A model generated the notes under the pieces. It worked only from the letters and a program-made list of their open reading frames with translations. It was not told the DNA's origin and did no database searches. A DNA stretch of 64,000 bases from Neobacillus drentensis NBRC 102427. GTDB taxonomy: Bacteria; Bacillota; Bacilli; Bacillales; Cytobacillaceae. Of the stretch, positions 9,891-18,118 are shown piece after piece. Where the stretch lies: assembly GCF_001591445.1 (NCBI RefSeq), contig NZ_BCUX01000026.1, forward strand, positions 1 to 64,000. Reading direction: 5' to 3'. Numbering within the stretch: position 1 is the first letter of the stretch; every line of letters starts with the position of its first letter. The position numbers and the translations under genes are program-made.

Positions 9891-10664
9891 CTAGTTAACT
9901 TTTTTTGGTTTCGGTATTTCGTTTATGGCTAGGTATAAGACGATAATTACAACAAACCAATTAATCATGAAGCTGTTAGGAACGGTTGTTTTAATTGCCG
10001 ACATAATGGTGAAAAAAAGTGTGGGCAATGTTTCGCTATATGCTGCCATTCGCCACAATTGCCTGTAATTCAGCTTCCTTCCTAAAAGGTTTTTTAATAA
10101 GAGACCAATTAGAGCCAAAACAGTTACTTCAATAAAACTACCTGCGCTTGCAAACAAGTAGAGAATTACAGAAACGACAGGAATGATTACCCATTTCATT
10201 CCACCGATTGCATTAATAAAATCGAGAAGATCACTCTTTGCAATGTTTAGCCCCTCTAACATAGAATAGGGATATGTATCCGTCCTGCCACCTGCACTTA
10301 AGGCAAATTCATCTTCCAAAAGTGCAAAAGCATTTCCTTCAGCTTGGACATCCTCAGATGAAACCGCACCAGTTGGATCAAGGATAATAGAAAAATCATC
10401 CTTATTTATTGTTATTGGCACTTTTGTATTTGCGCTTAAATGCCCGTCTTGAATTGAAAAATCAGGCAATTCGTCATTAATAATTGTTCTAGCCGTATCA
10501 ATACCTGTAGTAAGCGTAGTGCTTAAGTAGATAACTGATGGCAGGATCGAAATTAATGTTAAGAAAAACACATATAATATTGTTTTTCCTATCCCTTGAA
10601 ATCGAAATAAGGCAATATCTTTTGGCGAATAAATGCTTTTATACAATTGCTTGAAAATATTCAT
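9891..10664 (-). CDS. yqgB: DUF1189 membrane protein (YqgB-like)
   Basis: A 257-aa protein with an N-terminal helix (about residues 27-50), a roughly 110-residue external domain containing LSAGGRTDTYPYS, then four closely spaced hydrophobic helices (about 155-255). This matches the DUF1189 family. Function is unknown; a role in maltodextrin-type transport has been suggested for relatives, but nothing nearby supports that here. The ATG at 10664 has AAAGGTGG five nucleotides upstream; a GTG at 10673 lies within that site. Confidence 0.75.
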   Translation of the reverse strand: MNIFKQLYKSIYSPKDIALFRFQGIGKTILYVFFLTLISILPSVIYLSTTLTTGIDTARTIINDELPDFSIQDGHLSANTKVPITINKDDFSIILDPTGAVSSEDVQAEGNAFALLEDEFALSAGGRTDTYPYSMLEGLNIAKSDLLDFINAIGGMKWVIIPVVSVILYLFASAGSFIEVTVLALIGLLLKNLLGRKLNYRQLWRMAAYSETLPTLFFTIMSAIKTTVPNSFMINWFVVIIVLYLAINEIPKPKKVN

Positions 10665-10850
10665 AATGACCACCTTTATACATTAAATCACAAATGTTTG
10701 CTTCCGCATCTATTGTATCTTGAGTAAAGGTTATATACAAGAATGACAACAATTCATTTTTCTTTTTGAAACTTAAGACAAGTTATAATCGTATGAAGGT
10801 AAGTGTAAACTGGAAAAATATTGAGAAGTCGTTTATAAGGGATGAATCAT

Positions 10851-11333
10851 ATGGAATTGATTTATTGGAGTATCATTATTTTGTTATTTATTGTAGCATT
10901 TGTTGGTCTGGTGTATCCGATTGTTCCAAGTGTGTTATTTTTACTGGCGGGGTTTTTATTATATGGAGTCTTTTTTAATTTCCACCCCTTTCAATGGTAC
11001 TTTTGGTTAATTCAAGGTTTGTTTATCGTTCTTCTTTTTGTTGCAGACTATATTGCCAATATGATTGGAATTAAAAAATATGGAGGATCGAAGGCAGGAA
11101 TCTGGGGGAGTACGATTGGGATAATCGTCGGGCCATTTGTTATCCCTTTTTTAGGAATTCTTATTGGTCCATTTATCGGAGCTATCGGAGCTGAATTAAT
11201 CTTCAACAAAAGAAATTTCACAGAGAGTATTAAAATTGGTTTTGGCTCGGTGATTGGATTTATAAGTAGCGTTATCACAAAAACCATTATCCAAATTCTA
11301 ATGATTGTCTATTTTTTCATATTGGTCTTGTGA
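10851..11333 (+). CDS. yqgC: DUF456 membrane protein YqgC
   Basis: A 160-aa, almost entirely hydrophobic protein with glycine-rich segments (KYGGSKAGIWGSTIG, GPFIGAIGAE) typical of DUF456. It is a predicted inner-membrane protein of unknown function, upstream of sodA as in B. subtilis. ATG at 10851 is favoured over 10842 because AAGGGAT overlaps the latter and is correctly spaced from the former. Confidence 0.78.
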   Translation: MELIYWSIIILLFIVAFVGLVYPIVPSVLFLLAGFLLYGVFFNFHPFQWYFWLIQGLFIVLLFVADYIANMIGIKKYGGSKAGIWGSTIGIIVGPFVIPFLGILIGPFIGAIGAELIFNKRNFTESIKIGFGSVIGFISSVITKTIIQILMIVYFFILVL

Positions 11334-11337
11334 AAAA

Positions 11338-11390
11338 GCCACCAGTTTGGTGGCTTCAGGCTATCGAAAAACTTTCGATAGCCTCTTTTT
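11338..11390 (+). terminator. double hairpin terminator after yqgC
   Basis: Two successive hairpins: GCCACCA-GTT-TGGTGGC (11338-11354), then GGCTATCGAAA/TTTCGATAGCC (11359-11383) followed by a T run. The first hairpin is repeated exactly at 11635-11651. Confidence 0.8.
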
Positions 11391-11460
11391 TTATAATAAC
11401 TTTAATAAATCACTTCGTTAATTTGCTTTAATAGTATTAAAATATAGGCTTTGAAACATG

Positions 11461-11555
11461 TCTGTTGAATTGCGCTCCAGGCACGCAGACTCCTGCGGGA
11501 GGCTCCCCGGACCGCCCGCGGAAAGCGAAGTGACTGGAGCGGAAATAAACAGGTC
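11461..11555. repeat. GC-rich dispersed repeat of Bacillaceae type
   Basis: A GC-rich island in AT-rich intergenic DNA, bounded by the inverted heptamers GCTCCAG (11474-11480) and CTGGAGC (11534-11540). Inside it has CTCCTGCGGGAGG and CCGCCCGCGGAAAGCGAAG. Sequences of this style (CTGCGGGAG..., CCGCGGAAAGCGAAGTG...) are a recurrent intergenic repeat in Bacillaceae genomes, in my recollection; this copy looks short. It creates a spurious 73-aa reading frame on the minus strand. Confidence 0.65.
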
Positions 11556-11634
11556 CATTGGCAGGTACAATTTATAATTAAATACTGAGTAATAAAAAAT
11601 TGCCGAGAAAAATACCCTTTCTCGACAATCTGAA

Positions 11635-11651
11635 GCCACCAGTTTGGTGGC
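11635..11651 (-). terminator. terminator of the Fnr-like gene
   Basis: GCCACCA-GTT-TGGTGGC, identical to the hairpin at 11338-11354. It lies just past the stop of the minus-strand regulator gene. A second imperfect hairpin (TGCCGAGAAA/TTTCTCGACA, about 11600-11628) follows. Confidence 0.6.
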
Positions 11652-11658
11652 TTTTAAT

Positions 11659-12354
11659 TTAATTCAATCCGCAAATTTCAAAGGGACAATTTTGGCAATC
11701 TACCTCTTCTTTTAGATAATCGAGCTTTTTTATGGTAAACTTTTGATTTTCGTAGGTAATAATATCTTTCTCTCGAAGTTCTTTTAACGCTCTTTGGATA
11801 ACTTCTCGTGTCCCATAGGTTAAATTTGCTAGCTCCTGATGTGTCAATGGAAGGTCTATAAGAATTCCATCTTCTGTCCTGATGCCATAAGAATTACATA
11901 AACGGATGAGGATCGAATATAAACCGCCTTTTTTACCATTCATAATTAAGTCTTGGCATTTCATTTGTGCCTTTAAATAACCTGTACTTAGCCAAGCAAC
12001 AAGAGCACCCATTGCTTCAGGATCATTTTTAACGAATTGTTCAAATTGATCCTTTTTAATAAGAATCATTTCACAATCAGTCAACGCTTTTGCGTAAAAT
12101 TGATAATGAGGATTTTGTTTGAAAAGTTGATACTCTACAATTAATTCCTGATCATTTAATATTTTTAAGATAAAATCCTTACCGCGTAAATGAACTCTGC
12201 CAAGTGATATACTTCCTGTAAGCAATAAGTAGACATATTCAACCGAATCCTTCTCTTGAAAAAGAACGGAACCTGCTTTAATCTTTTGAATTGGTTCTTT
12301 TTTTTCGAAAAAATAAACTAATAAATTATATATAGAAAAACTACTTGTCTGCAT
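11659..12354 (-). CDS. fnr: Crp/Fnr-family regulator with C-terminal Cys cluster
   Basis: Probable oxygen-sensing regulator (231 aa). It has an N-terminal cyclic-nucleotide-binding-fold domain (about 20-140) and a winged helix with HQELANLTYGTREVIQRALK as recognition region (about 170-195). The C-terminus carries CQNCPFEIC, a C-x2-C-x4-C pattern matching the [4Fe-4S] site at the C-terminus of Bacillus Fnr, unlike E. coli FNR where cysteines are N-terminal. AAGGAGTG precedes the ATG. It lies divergent from sodA. It could instead be a paralogous Crp/Fnr regulator, so the symbol is tentative. Confidence 0.65.
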   Translation of the reverse strand: MQTSSFSIYNLLVYFFEKKEPIQKIKAGSVLFQEKDSVEYVYLLLTGSISLGRVHLRGKDFILKILNDQELIVEYQLFKQNPHYQFYAKALTDCEMILIKKDQFEQFVKNDPEAMGALVAWLSTGYLKAQMKCQDLIMNGKKGGLYSILIRLCNSYGIRTEDGILIDLPLTHQELANLTYGTREVIQRALKELREKDIITYENQKFTIKKLDYLKEEVDCQNCPFEICGLN

Positions 12355-12706
12355 AGAAAATCACTCCTTATACACGCTACACTTTGATTAAAATAAATTA
12401 TTAACATGGTGTCAATAGAGCCTTAACAAGAATTGGGAGTGACAAAAGTCGGATATGACAAAAATCGTTGACAGATTGCCCTTTAGGTTAAACGTGACAA
12501 TTTTTCGAAAATTAATAAGAAACGGTTTTGAATTACCTTTTCAATAAAAATGAATAATCTCATTGATTTCGGGAATGGTATTTATGTTAAGTACCTAAGC
12601 ATTATATTTGAAACAATGATATAACTTTGGTATCTTAAAGAGGAAAGCTTTAGAAATATTCAAAATTCTAAAGCCGATTCATCATATTTACATAGGAGGA
12701 ATAATA
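12355..12706. other. intergenic region between fnr-like gene and sodA
   Basis: About 350 bp, AT-rich, between divergent genes. Apart from the sodA promoter candidate at 12608-12636 I see no gene. I looked for a TGTGA-N6-TCACA Fnr site and did not find a good one. Confidence 0.6.
12608..12636 (+). promoter_or_regulatory. candidate SigA promoter of sodA
   Basis: TTGAAA, 17 bp, TATCTT, ending about 70 bp before the sodA ATG. Confidence 0.5.
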
Positions 12707-13315
12707 ATGGCATTTGAATTACCGCAATTACCTTATGCAGAAAATGCACTCGAACCACATATTGACAAAGAAACAATGAACATTCACCACACTAGACATC
12801 ACAACACATATGTAACTAATTTAAACAACGCTTTAGCTGGTAATGAAGAATTACTTTCTAAATCCGTTGAAGAAGTTATTTCTAATTTGGATGCGGTTCC
12901 AGAGGCTGCTCGTACAGCAGTTCGCAACAATGGCGGTGGTCATGCGAATCATTCTTTATTCTGGCAAATCCTTTCTCCAAATGGCGGCGGTGCACCTGCT
13001 GGTGAATTAGCTGATGCCATCAGCAGTAAATTTGGCAGTTTCGAAAGCTTCAAAGAAGAGTTTGCTAAAGCAGCAACTACTCGTTTTGGATCTGGCTGGG
13101 CATGGCTTTCTGTGTCTAACGGGGAATTAGAAGTTTCAAGTACACCTAACCAAGACTCTCCATTAATGGAAGGCAAAACTCCTATTCTTGGTCTAGATGT
13201 TTGGGAGCATGCTTACTACTTAAAATATCAAAACAAACGCCCAGATTATATTTCCTCTTTCTGGAATGTTGTAAATTGGGATGAAGTATCAAAACGTTAC
13301 AGCCAAGCAAAATAA
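12707..13315 (+). CDS. sodA: superoxide dismutase (Mn/Fe)
   Basis: Cytosolic Mn/Fe superoxide dismutase of 202 aa. Metal ligands are in canonical settings: the first His in the [13 protein letters not shown] region, the second in [10 protein letters not shown], and Asp and His in [19 protein letters not shown] is also conserved. Homology suggests the manganese form. TAGGAGGAATAATA precedes the ATG. sodA occupies this locus in B. subtilis as well. Confidence 0.97.
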   Translation: MAFELPQLPYAENALEPHIDKETMNIHHTRHHNTYVTNLNNALAGNEELLSKSVEEVISNLDAVPEAARTAVRNNGGGHANHSLFWQILSPNGGGAPAGELADAISSKFGSFESFKEEFAKAATTRFGSGWAWLSVSNGELEVSSTPNQDSPLMEGKTPILGLDVWEHAYYLKYQNKRPDYISSFWNVVNWDEVSKRYSQAK

Positions 13316-13324
13316 TTGCGATGA

Positions 13325-13358
13325 AAAAAAGGCAGCCATTCATGGCTGTCTTTTTTTG
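13325..13358 (+). terminator. terminator after sodA
   Basis: GGCAGCCAT and ATGGCTGTC arms (one G-U pair) preceded by an A run and followed by seven T. Confidence 0.85.
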
Positions 13359-13415
13359 TGCATAAGAAAAACTTGCTTGTTAAAGACTACCCATAAGATA
13401 AAGGGGAGTTTTTTT

Positions 13416-14633
13416 ATGGTTAAAAAACTAAAGATTCTAGGTGATGTTAAACTAACAAAGGATTTATCACTTTTGCTTATTATCGGGGGGTTATATTCAT
13501 TAAGCATCGCTTTATCCAACACATTTGTAAACATTTATCTATGGAAACAAACGGGTAAGTACTCAGATATCGCCCTTTATAACTTATCGATTGTTGTACT
13601 GCAACTGCTCACTTTCATCTTAGCAGGGCGATGGGCAAAGAAAATCGACAGGGTAATTGTTCTTAGAATTGGTGTGATTTTTTTAGCGCTTTTTTATGTA
13701 ATGGTGTTAATATCGGGCACAAATGCATCTACTTACTTACTTCTATTAGGGAGTTTGTTAGGAGTAGGATATGGTTTTTATTGGCTTGCTTATAATGTGT
13801 TAACCTTTGAAATCACCGAACCAGATACGAGGGATTTTTTTAATGGTTTTTTAGGAATATTATCATCTGCTGGTGGAATGATTGGCCCTATCGCTGCTGG
13901 TATAATCATTACTAGATTTGAACAGTTCACCGGTTATACGATTGTCTTTGGGCTGTCTTTGGGATTATTTGCTTTTGCAGTTTTTATGAGTTTTTCTTTA
14001 AAACCTCGACCATCGGCAGGAAGCTATTGTTTTAAAGCGATTCTAAATGAAAGAAAACAAAATGAAAACTGGCGTCTGATAACGAACGCTCACTTCTTCC
14101 AGGGCCTCCGAGAAGGGACTTTTGCATTTGTCATCTCAGTTCTTATTTATCTTTCGACGGGGAGTGAAATGTCTTTAGGCACATTTGGTCTTCTAAATTC
14201 AGGAATATCATTTATAGCCTATTATCTGGCCTCCCGGTTAATTAAACAAAAGTATCGAAAAAAGGCGATACTGATTGGCGGACTACTCCTATATATTGCC
14301 GTGCTTATTATTGCTTGGGACGTAAATTTTGTCAAATTGTTAATCTATGGCGGGATCATTGCAATTGCCTATCCGCTTTTACTTGTCCCATATATGTCAA
14401 CTACATATGATGTAATTGGAACAGGATGGAAAGCAGCAGAAATGAGAATTGAATACATAGTGGTTCGAGAAATTTTCTTAAACTTAGGAAGAATCGTTTC
14501 GATATTATCCTTTTTAGTGGCAATCACTTGGTTTAAAGCAGAAACTAGTATCCCAATTCTCCTTCTCATTTTAGGCGCTGGGCACACATGCATCTATTTT
14601 TTTCTTAAAAGAGTACAATTACCAACTACCTAA
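13416..14633 (+). CDS. yqgE: MFS transporter YqgE
   Basis: A 405-aa major-facilitator protein with about 12 hydrophobic helices and a basic central loop near residues 195-220. The motif-A-like loop RWAKKIDRV lies between helices 2 and 3. The substrate is not evident; YqgE of B. subtilis, at the same place downstream of sodA, is also uncharacterised. The frame is open back into sodA, but AAGGGGAG before the ATG at 13416 and the sodA terminator upstream fix this start. Confidence 0.85.
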   Translation: MVKKLKILGDVKLTKDLSLLLIIGGLYSLSIALSNTFVNIYLWKQTGKYSDIALYNLSIVVLQLLTFILAGRWAKKIDRVIVLRIGVIFLALFYVMVLISGTNASTYLLLLGSLLGVGYGFYWLAYNVLTFEITEPDTRDFFNGFLGILSSAGGMIGPIAAGIIITRFEQFTGYTIVFGLSLGLFAFAVFMSFSLKPRPSAGSYCFKAILNERKQNENWRLITNAHFFQGLREGTFAFVISVLIYLSTGSEMSLGTFGLLNSGISFIAYYLASRLIKQKYRKKAILIGGLLLYIAVLIIAWDVNFVKLLIYGGIIAIAYPLLLVPYMSTTYDVIGTGWKAAEMRIEYIVVREIFLNLGRIVSILSFLVAITWFKAETSIPILLLILGAGHTCIYFFLKRVQLPTT

Positions 14634-14672
14634 TGCGTTGAGTATCTTTTTTTACTCAGCGCTCTTTTTTTC
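14634..14672 (+). terminator. terminator after yqgE
   Basis: GCGTTGAGTA and TACTCAGCGC arms (one G-U pair) followed by seven T. Confidence 0.8.
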
Positions 14673-14787
14673 TTTGACGCTATGACCGGATAAATTGGTA
14701 AGGGTTTTTCATAGAAAAAAGCTGACATATCCTATAAAATAGAGAAAGTTAGCTTAAGCCGTGAAAAAAAGGAAGTGTTTTTATCCC

Positions 14788-16881
14788 TTGAATAATAAAA
14801 AGAAAAAAAAGAAGGAACATGTGCCATTTCGATTAAATATGCTATTTTTTGTTGTGTTTTTGCTATTTTCGATCCTTATTCTTAGACTTGGTGAATTACA
14901 AATCGTGTTTGGTGATGATTTTAAACGTGAAATCGAGCGGACTGAAGATATTACTGTTAATAACCCTGTACCAAGGGGGAAAATGTTCGATCGAAATGGG
15001 AAGATTATTGTTGATAATAAGCCATTGAATGCAATTACTTATACAAAATATCAACAAACCACCCAGAAAGAAATGTTGGAAACAGCGGGACGTTTGGCAA
15101 AAATAATTGATATGACGGGAAAAAAAGTTCCTATCCGTGACAAAAAGGATTTTTGGATATTAACAAATCCAAAGCCAGCCAAAGCGAAAATAACCGAAAA
15201 AGAATGGGCATCTTATAAACAAAAAAAATTGACCGATAAGCAAATTTATCAACTTCAATTAGATCGAATCACTGAAGATGATCTAAAAAGTATTTCTGGT
15301 GAAAAACTAGAAACTCTTGCTATTTACAGGCAATTTAATAGTGGGTATGCTTTAACCCCACAAATTGTTAAAAATGTTAATGTAACGGACAAAGAGTACG
15401 CTATTGTTAGTGAAAACTTAGAAAATTTACCTGGTGTAGATACAACAACCGATTGGGAACGGAGCTACGTTTTTGGTGATACTTTAAAATCAATCTTAGG
15501 AGATGTCACTACATCCGAATCAGGAATCCCAAAAGAGCAATTACAAAAGTATATGGCTCGTGATTATAGCCGTAATGACCGTGTTGGCAAAAGTTATCTT
15601 GAATTAAAGTATGAGGATGTACTCCATGGTCAAAAGGCAAAAGTGAAAAATGTAACCGATAAGACAGGTCATATCCTTTCGACAGAAGTAGTTTCGGAAG
15701 GGAAAAGGGGGAAAGATCTTGTTTTGACCGTCGATATGGATCTTCAGAAGAAGGTTGAAGATATCATCGAGGAAGAAATGTGGAGTGCCAAGCAACAACC
15801 AAATACTTCCCTTCTAGATCGAGCCTTCGTCGTTCTAATGGACCCTCATACCGGTGAAGTCTTATCACTGGCTGGAAAACAGATTGGTAAAGATAAAAAA
15901 GGGCACACAGTCATGAATGACTTTGCCGGCGGAAATATTACGACTTCTTATAATGTCGGGTCAGCAGTTAAAGGGGCAACGATTTTAACCGGTTATAAAA
16001 CCGGGGCCATTCAACCAGGTTCCACACAACTAGACGAGCCGCTCCGAATTGCTAGCTCACCAGTAATGTCTTCATGGAGAACCTTTGGCCGAATCAATGA
16101 TTTAAGAGCATTACAGGTTTCTTCCAACGTATATATGTGGAAAACAGTAATCGCAATGGCAGGCGGTCAGTATAGAGCAGGTCAACCATTACCGCTTGAT
16201 TATTCAGCGTTTGATACTTTGCGTCAGTCCTTCAGTCAATTTGGCTTAGGTACGCGTACAGGGATTGACCTGCCTAATGAAATGAGCGGTTTTCCAGGTC
16301 CTGAGCGGACTCCTGGTTTACTTCTTTTCTTGGCGATTGGTCAGTATGATACGTATACGCCAATTCAACTCGCACAGTACGTTTCCACAATAGCAAATGG
16401 CGGGAATCGTATCCAGCCGCATATGGTTAAGGAAATTCGCGAACCTGAAATGGAAAATAATGAATTGGGCCCGATTGTCGAGGAAATTCAGCCGAAGGTC
16501 TTAAATCGTTTAGATATGAAGGAATCTTGGATTAAAAGGGTTCAAGAAGGTTTTCGAATGGTCATGCAGGTTGGTGACGGTACAGCTGTAAGTCACTTTA
16601 AGAACAAACCATACAATCCTGCAGGAAAAACGGGAACTGCCCAAGCATTCTATTACGGTTCCGATAAATCAAAATATGGCACTGCAGTCATGAACCTAAG
16701 CTTGGTAAGTTTTGCACCCGCTGATAATCCAGAGGTGGCCATGGCAGTTGTGGTCCCATGGGCATATCAAGGGAATAGTGGTCCAAGTCTTAATAATTTA
16801 ATCGGCAAAAGAGTATTAGATGCATACTTTGACTTAAAGAAAGAACGTCTAGCGAAAGAAAAGAATACTACTGAACAATAA
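14788..16881 (+). CDS. pbpA: class B penicillin-binding protein PbpA (PBP2a)
   Basis: Cell-wall transpeptidase for lateral wall growth and spore outgrowth. It has a basic cytoplasmic tail, one membrane anchor (LFFVVFLLFSILILRLG), a dimerisation region starting VPRGKMFDRNG, then the transpeptidase domain with SAVK (catalytic Ser), SSN and KTGTA. It is about 697 aa. An in-frame GTG at 14761 has no ribosome site; TTG at 14788 follows AAAAAAAGGAAG (12-nt spacing) and gives a tail length like that of B. subtilis PbpA. The start choice is moderately sure, the identity very sure. Confidence 0.9.
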   Translation: MNNKKKKKKEHVPFRLNMLFFVVFLLFSILILRLGELQIVFGDDFKREIERTEDITVNNPVPRGKMFDRNGKIIVDNKPLNAITYTKYQQTTQKEMLETAGRLAKIIDMTGKKVPIRDKKDFWILTNPKPAKAKITEKEWASYKQKKLTDKQIYQLQLDRITEDDLKSISGEKLETLAIYRQFNSGYALTPQIVKNVNVTDKEYAIVSENLENLPGVDTTTDWERSYVFGDTLKSILGDVTTSESGIPKEQLQKYMARDYSRNDRVGKSYLELKYEDVLHGQKAKVKNVTDKTGHILSTEVVSEGKRGKDLVLTVDMDLQKKVEDIIEEEMWSAKQQPNTSLLDRAFVVLMDPHTGEVLSLAGKQIGKDKKGHTVMNDFAGGNITTSYNVGSAVKGATILTGYKTGAIQPGSTQLDEPLRIASSPVMSSWRTFGRINDLRALQVSSNVYMWKTVIAMAGGQYRAGQPLPLDYSAFDTLRQSFSQFGLGTRTGIDLPNEMSGFPGPERTPGLLLFLAIGQYDTYTPIQLAQYVSTIANGGNRIQPHMVKEIREPEMENNELGPIVEEIQPKVLNRLDMKESWIKRVQEGFRMVMQVGDGTAVSHFKNKPYNPAGKTGTAQAFYYGSDKSKYGTAVMNLSLVSFAPADNPEVAMAVVVPWAYQGNSGPSLNNLIGKRVLDAYFDLKKERLAKEKNTTEQ

Positions 16882-16888
16882 TATGTAT

Positions 16889-16925
16889 AAAACACTTGTC
16901 GCAACTGTGGCAGGTGTTTTTTTAT
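16889..16925 (+). terminator. terminator after pbpA
   Basis: AACACTTGTC and GGCAGGTGTT pair with G-U wobbles, followed by a T run. Confidence 0.65.
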
Positions 16926-16984
16926 TTAGTAAAAGATCTCGTATGCATATTTCTATGATTTTAAGGTGAAAATAAGCTTGTCTA

Positions 16985-17044
16985 TTTACAAAACCTCAAC
17001 ACATCTTTACAAAATCTTTACATTCAATTAAAACTCAGTTAACA
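16985..17044 (+). promoter_or_regulatory. PhoP-binding array (Pho boxes) upstream of pstS
   Basis: Direct TT(T/A)ACA-type hexamers on one DNA face: TTTACA 16985, TCAACA 16996, TTTACA 17006, TTTACA 17017, a weak TTAAAA 17028, TTAACA 17039. The spacing is 10-11 bp throughout, as in B. subtilis pst-type PhoP promoters (hexamers separated by about 5 bp). It lies 75-135 bp upstream of the pstS ATG and predicts induction by phosphate starvation. Confidence 0.85.
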
Positions 17045-17119
17045 GTCGAGGTTTATTCTTAGTCATGTAAGGCAGAACAAATAACTAACAAACCAAAATT
17101 TACAGGGGGAATTAAACCA

Positions 17120-18037
17120 ATGAAAAGTTTCAAGAAAATTAGCCTAGCACTTATTTTAGCAGCGTTAATGGTATTTGTTGCTGCTTGTGGTGGAGGAACA
17201 ACTACTAATAAAAAAGACGGAACTTCAAATAAAGAAAATAAAACAGCTGAACTTTCTGGCTCATTAAGCGTTTCTGGTTCTTCTGCAATGCAACCATTAG
17301 TTGCCGCAGCTGCTGAAGAGTTTATGGCGAAAAATCCAAAAGTCGATATTCAAGTAAATGCTGGTGGATCTGGGACAGGCTTATCACAAGTTGCAGAAGG
17401 ATCTGTACAGATTGGTAACTCCGACGTATTCGCTGAAGAAAAAGAAGGCATCCCAGCCGATCAACTTGTTGACCATAAGGTAGCTGTTGTTGGTATGACT
17501 GCAGCTGTTAACCCTAAAGTGGGTATTAAAGATATTAAAAAAGCAGATTTAATTAAAGTATTCACTGGTAAAATTACTAACTGGAAAGAACTTGGCGGAG
17601 CCGATCAAAAAATCGTTCTTGTCAACCGTCCTGATTCTTCTGGAACTCGTGCGATTTTTAATAAATTTGCTCTTGATGGCGCAACACCTGCGGAAGGAAT
17701 TACGGAAGATTCTTCAAACACTGTTAAAAAGATTATTAACGAAACTGAAGGTGCTGTTGGTTACCTTGCATTCTCCTACTTCACTGATGAAACAGTAACT
17801 CCTCTTGCAATTGACGGTGTTGAGCCAACTGCAGAAAATGTACAATCAGGTAAATTCCCAGTTTGGGCTTACCAACACTCATATACAAAGGGTGAGGCAA
17901 CCGATCTTGCTAAAGTGTTCCTTGACTACTTAATGTCTGACGATATCCAAAACACTTTATTAAAGGAACAAGGATATCTTCCTGTAACAAAAATGAAAGT
18001 AGAACGTGATGCAAAAGGGAATCAAAAAGACCTATAA
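17120..18037 (+). CDS. pstS: phosphate ABC transporter substrate-binding lipoprotein
   Basis: High-affinity phosphate-binding lipoprotein (305 aa). The signal peptide ends in a lipobox VAAC, with Cys23 as the lipid anchor, followed by a flexible Thr/Asn/Lys linker. Phosphate-contact motifs are visible: SGSSAMQPL, NAGGSGTGL, GNSDVF and RPDSSGTRAIF. It is the first gene of pstS-pstC-pstA-pstB1-pstB2-phoU. GGGGGAATTAAACC precedes the ATG. A strong hairpin after it may give it higher expression than the rest. Confidence 0.96.
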   Translation: MKSFKKISLALILAALMVFVAACGGGTTTNKKDGTSNKENKTAELSGSLSVSGSSAMQPLVAAAAEEFMAKNPKVDIQVNAGGSGTGLSQVAEGSVQIGNSDVFAEEKEGIPADQLVDHKVAVVGMTAAVNPKVGIKDIKKADLIKVFTGKITNWKELGGADQKIVLVNRPDSSGTRAIFNKFALDGATPAEGITEDSSNTVKKIINETEGAVGYLAFSYFTDETVTPLAIDGVEPTAENVQSGKFPVWAYQHSYTKGEATDLAKVFLDYLMSDDIQNTLLKEQGYLPVTKMKVERDAKGNQKDL

Positions 18038-18058
18038 AAAATAGGTTGAATAATGAAA

Positions 18059-18084
18059 GGGTAAATGCATCAATGCATTTACCC
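18059..18084 (+). other. intercistronic hairpin between pstS and pstC
   Basis: GGGTAAATGCAT and ATGCATTTACCC form a perfect 12-bp stem. No T run follows (TATTATGAC), so it is more likely a 3'-end stabiliser or partial attenuator for pstS mRNA than a full terminator. Confidence 0.7.
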
Positions 18085-18118
18085 TATTATGACGTATTTT
18101 AGGGGTGTTTGGTGCATT

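Noticed and set aside
11418-11639. 73-aa minus-strand frame (SLSAGGPGSLPQES)
   Set aside because: It is a translation of the GC-rich repeat, with no ribosome site.
12355-12706. Fnr-binding palindrome in the fnr-sodA gap
   Set aside because: No TGTGA-N6-TCACA-like site; only single half-sites.
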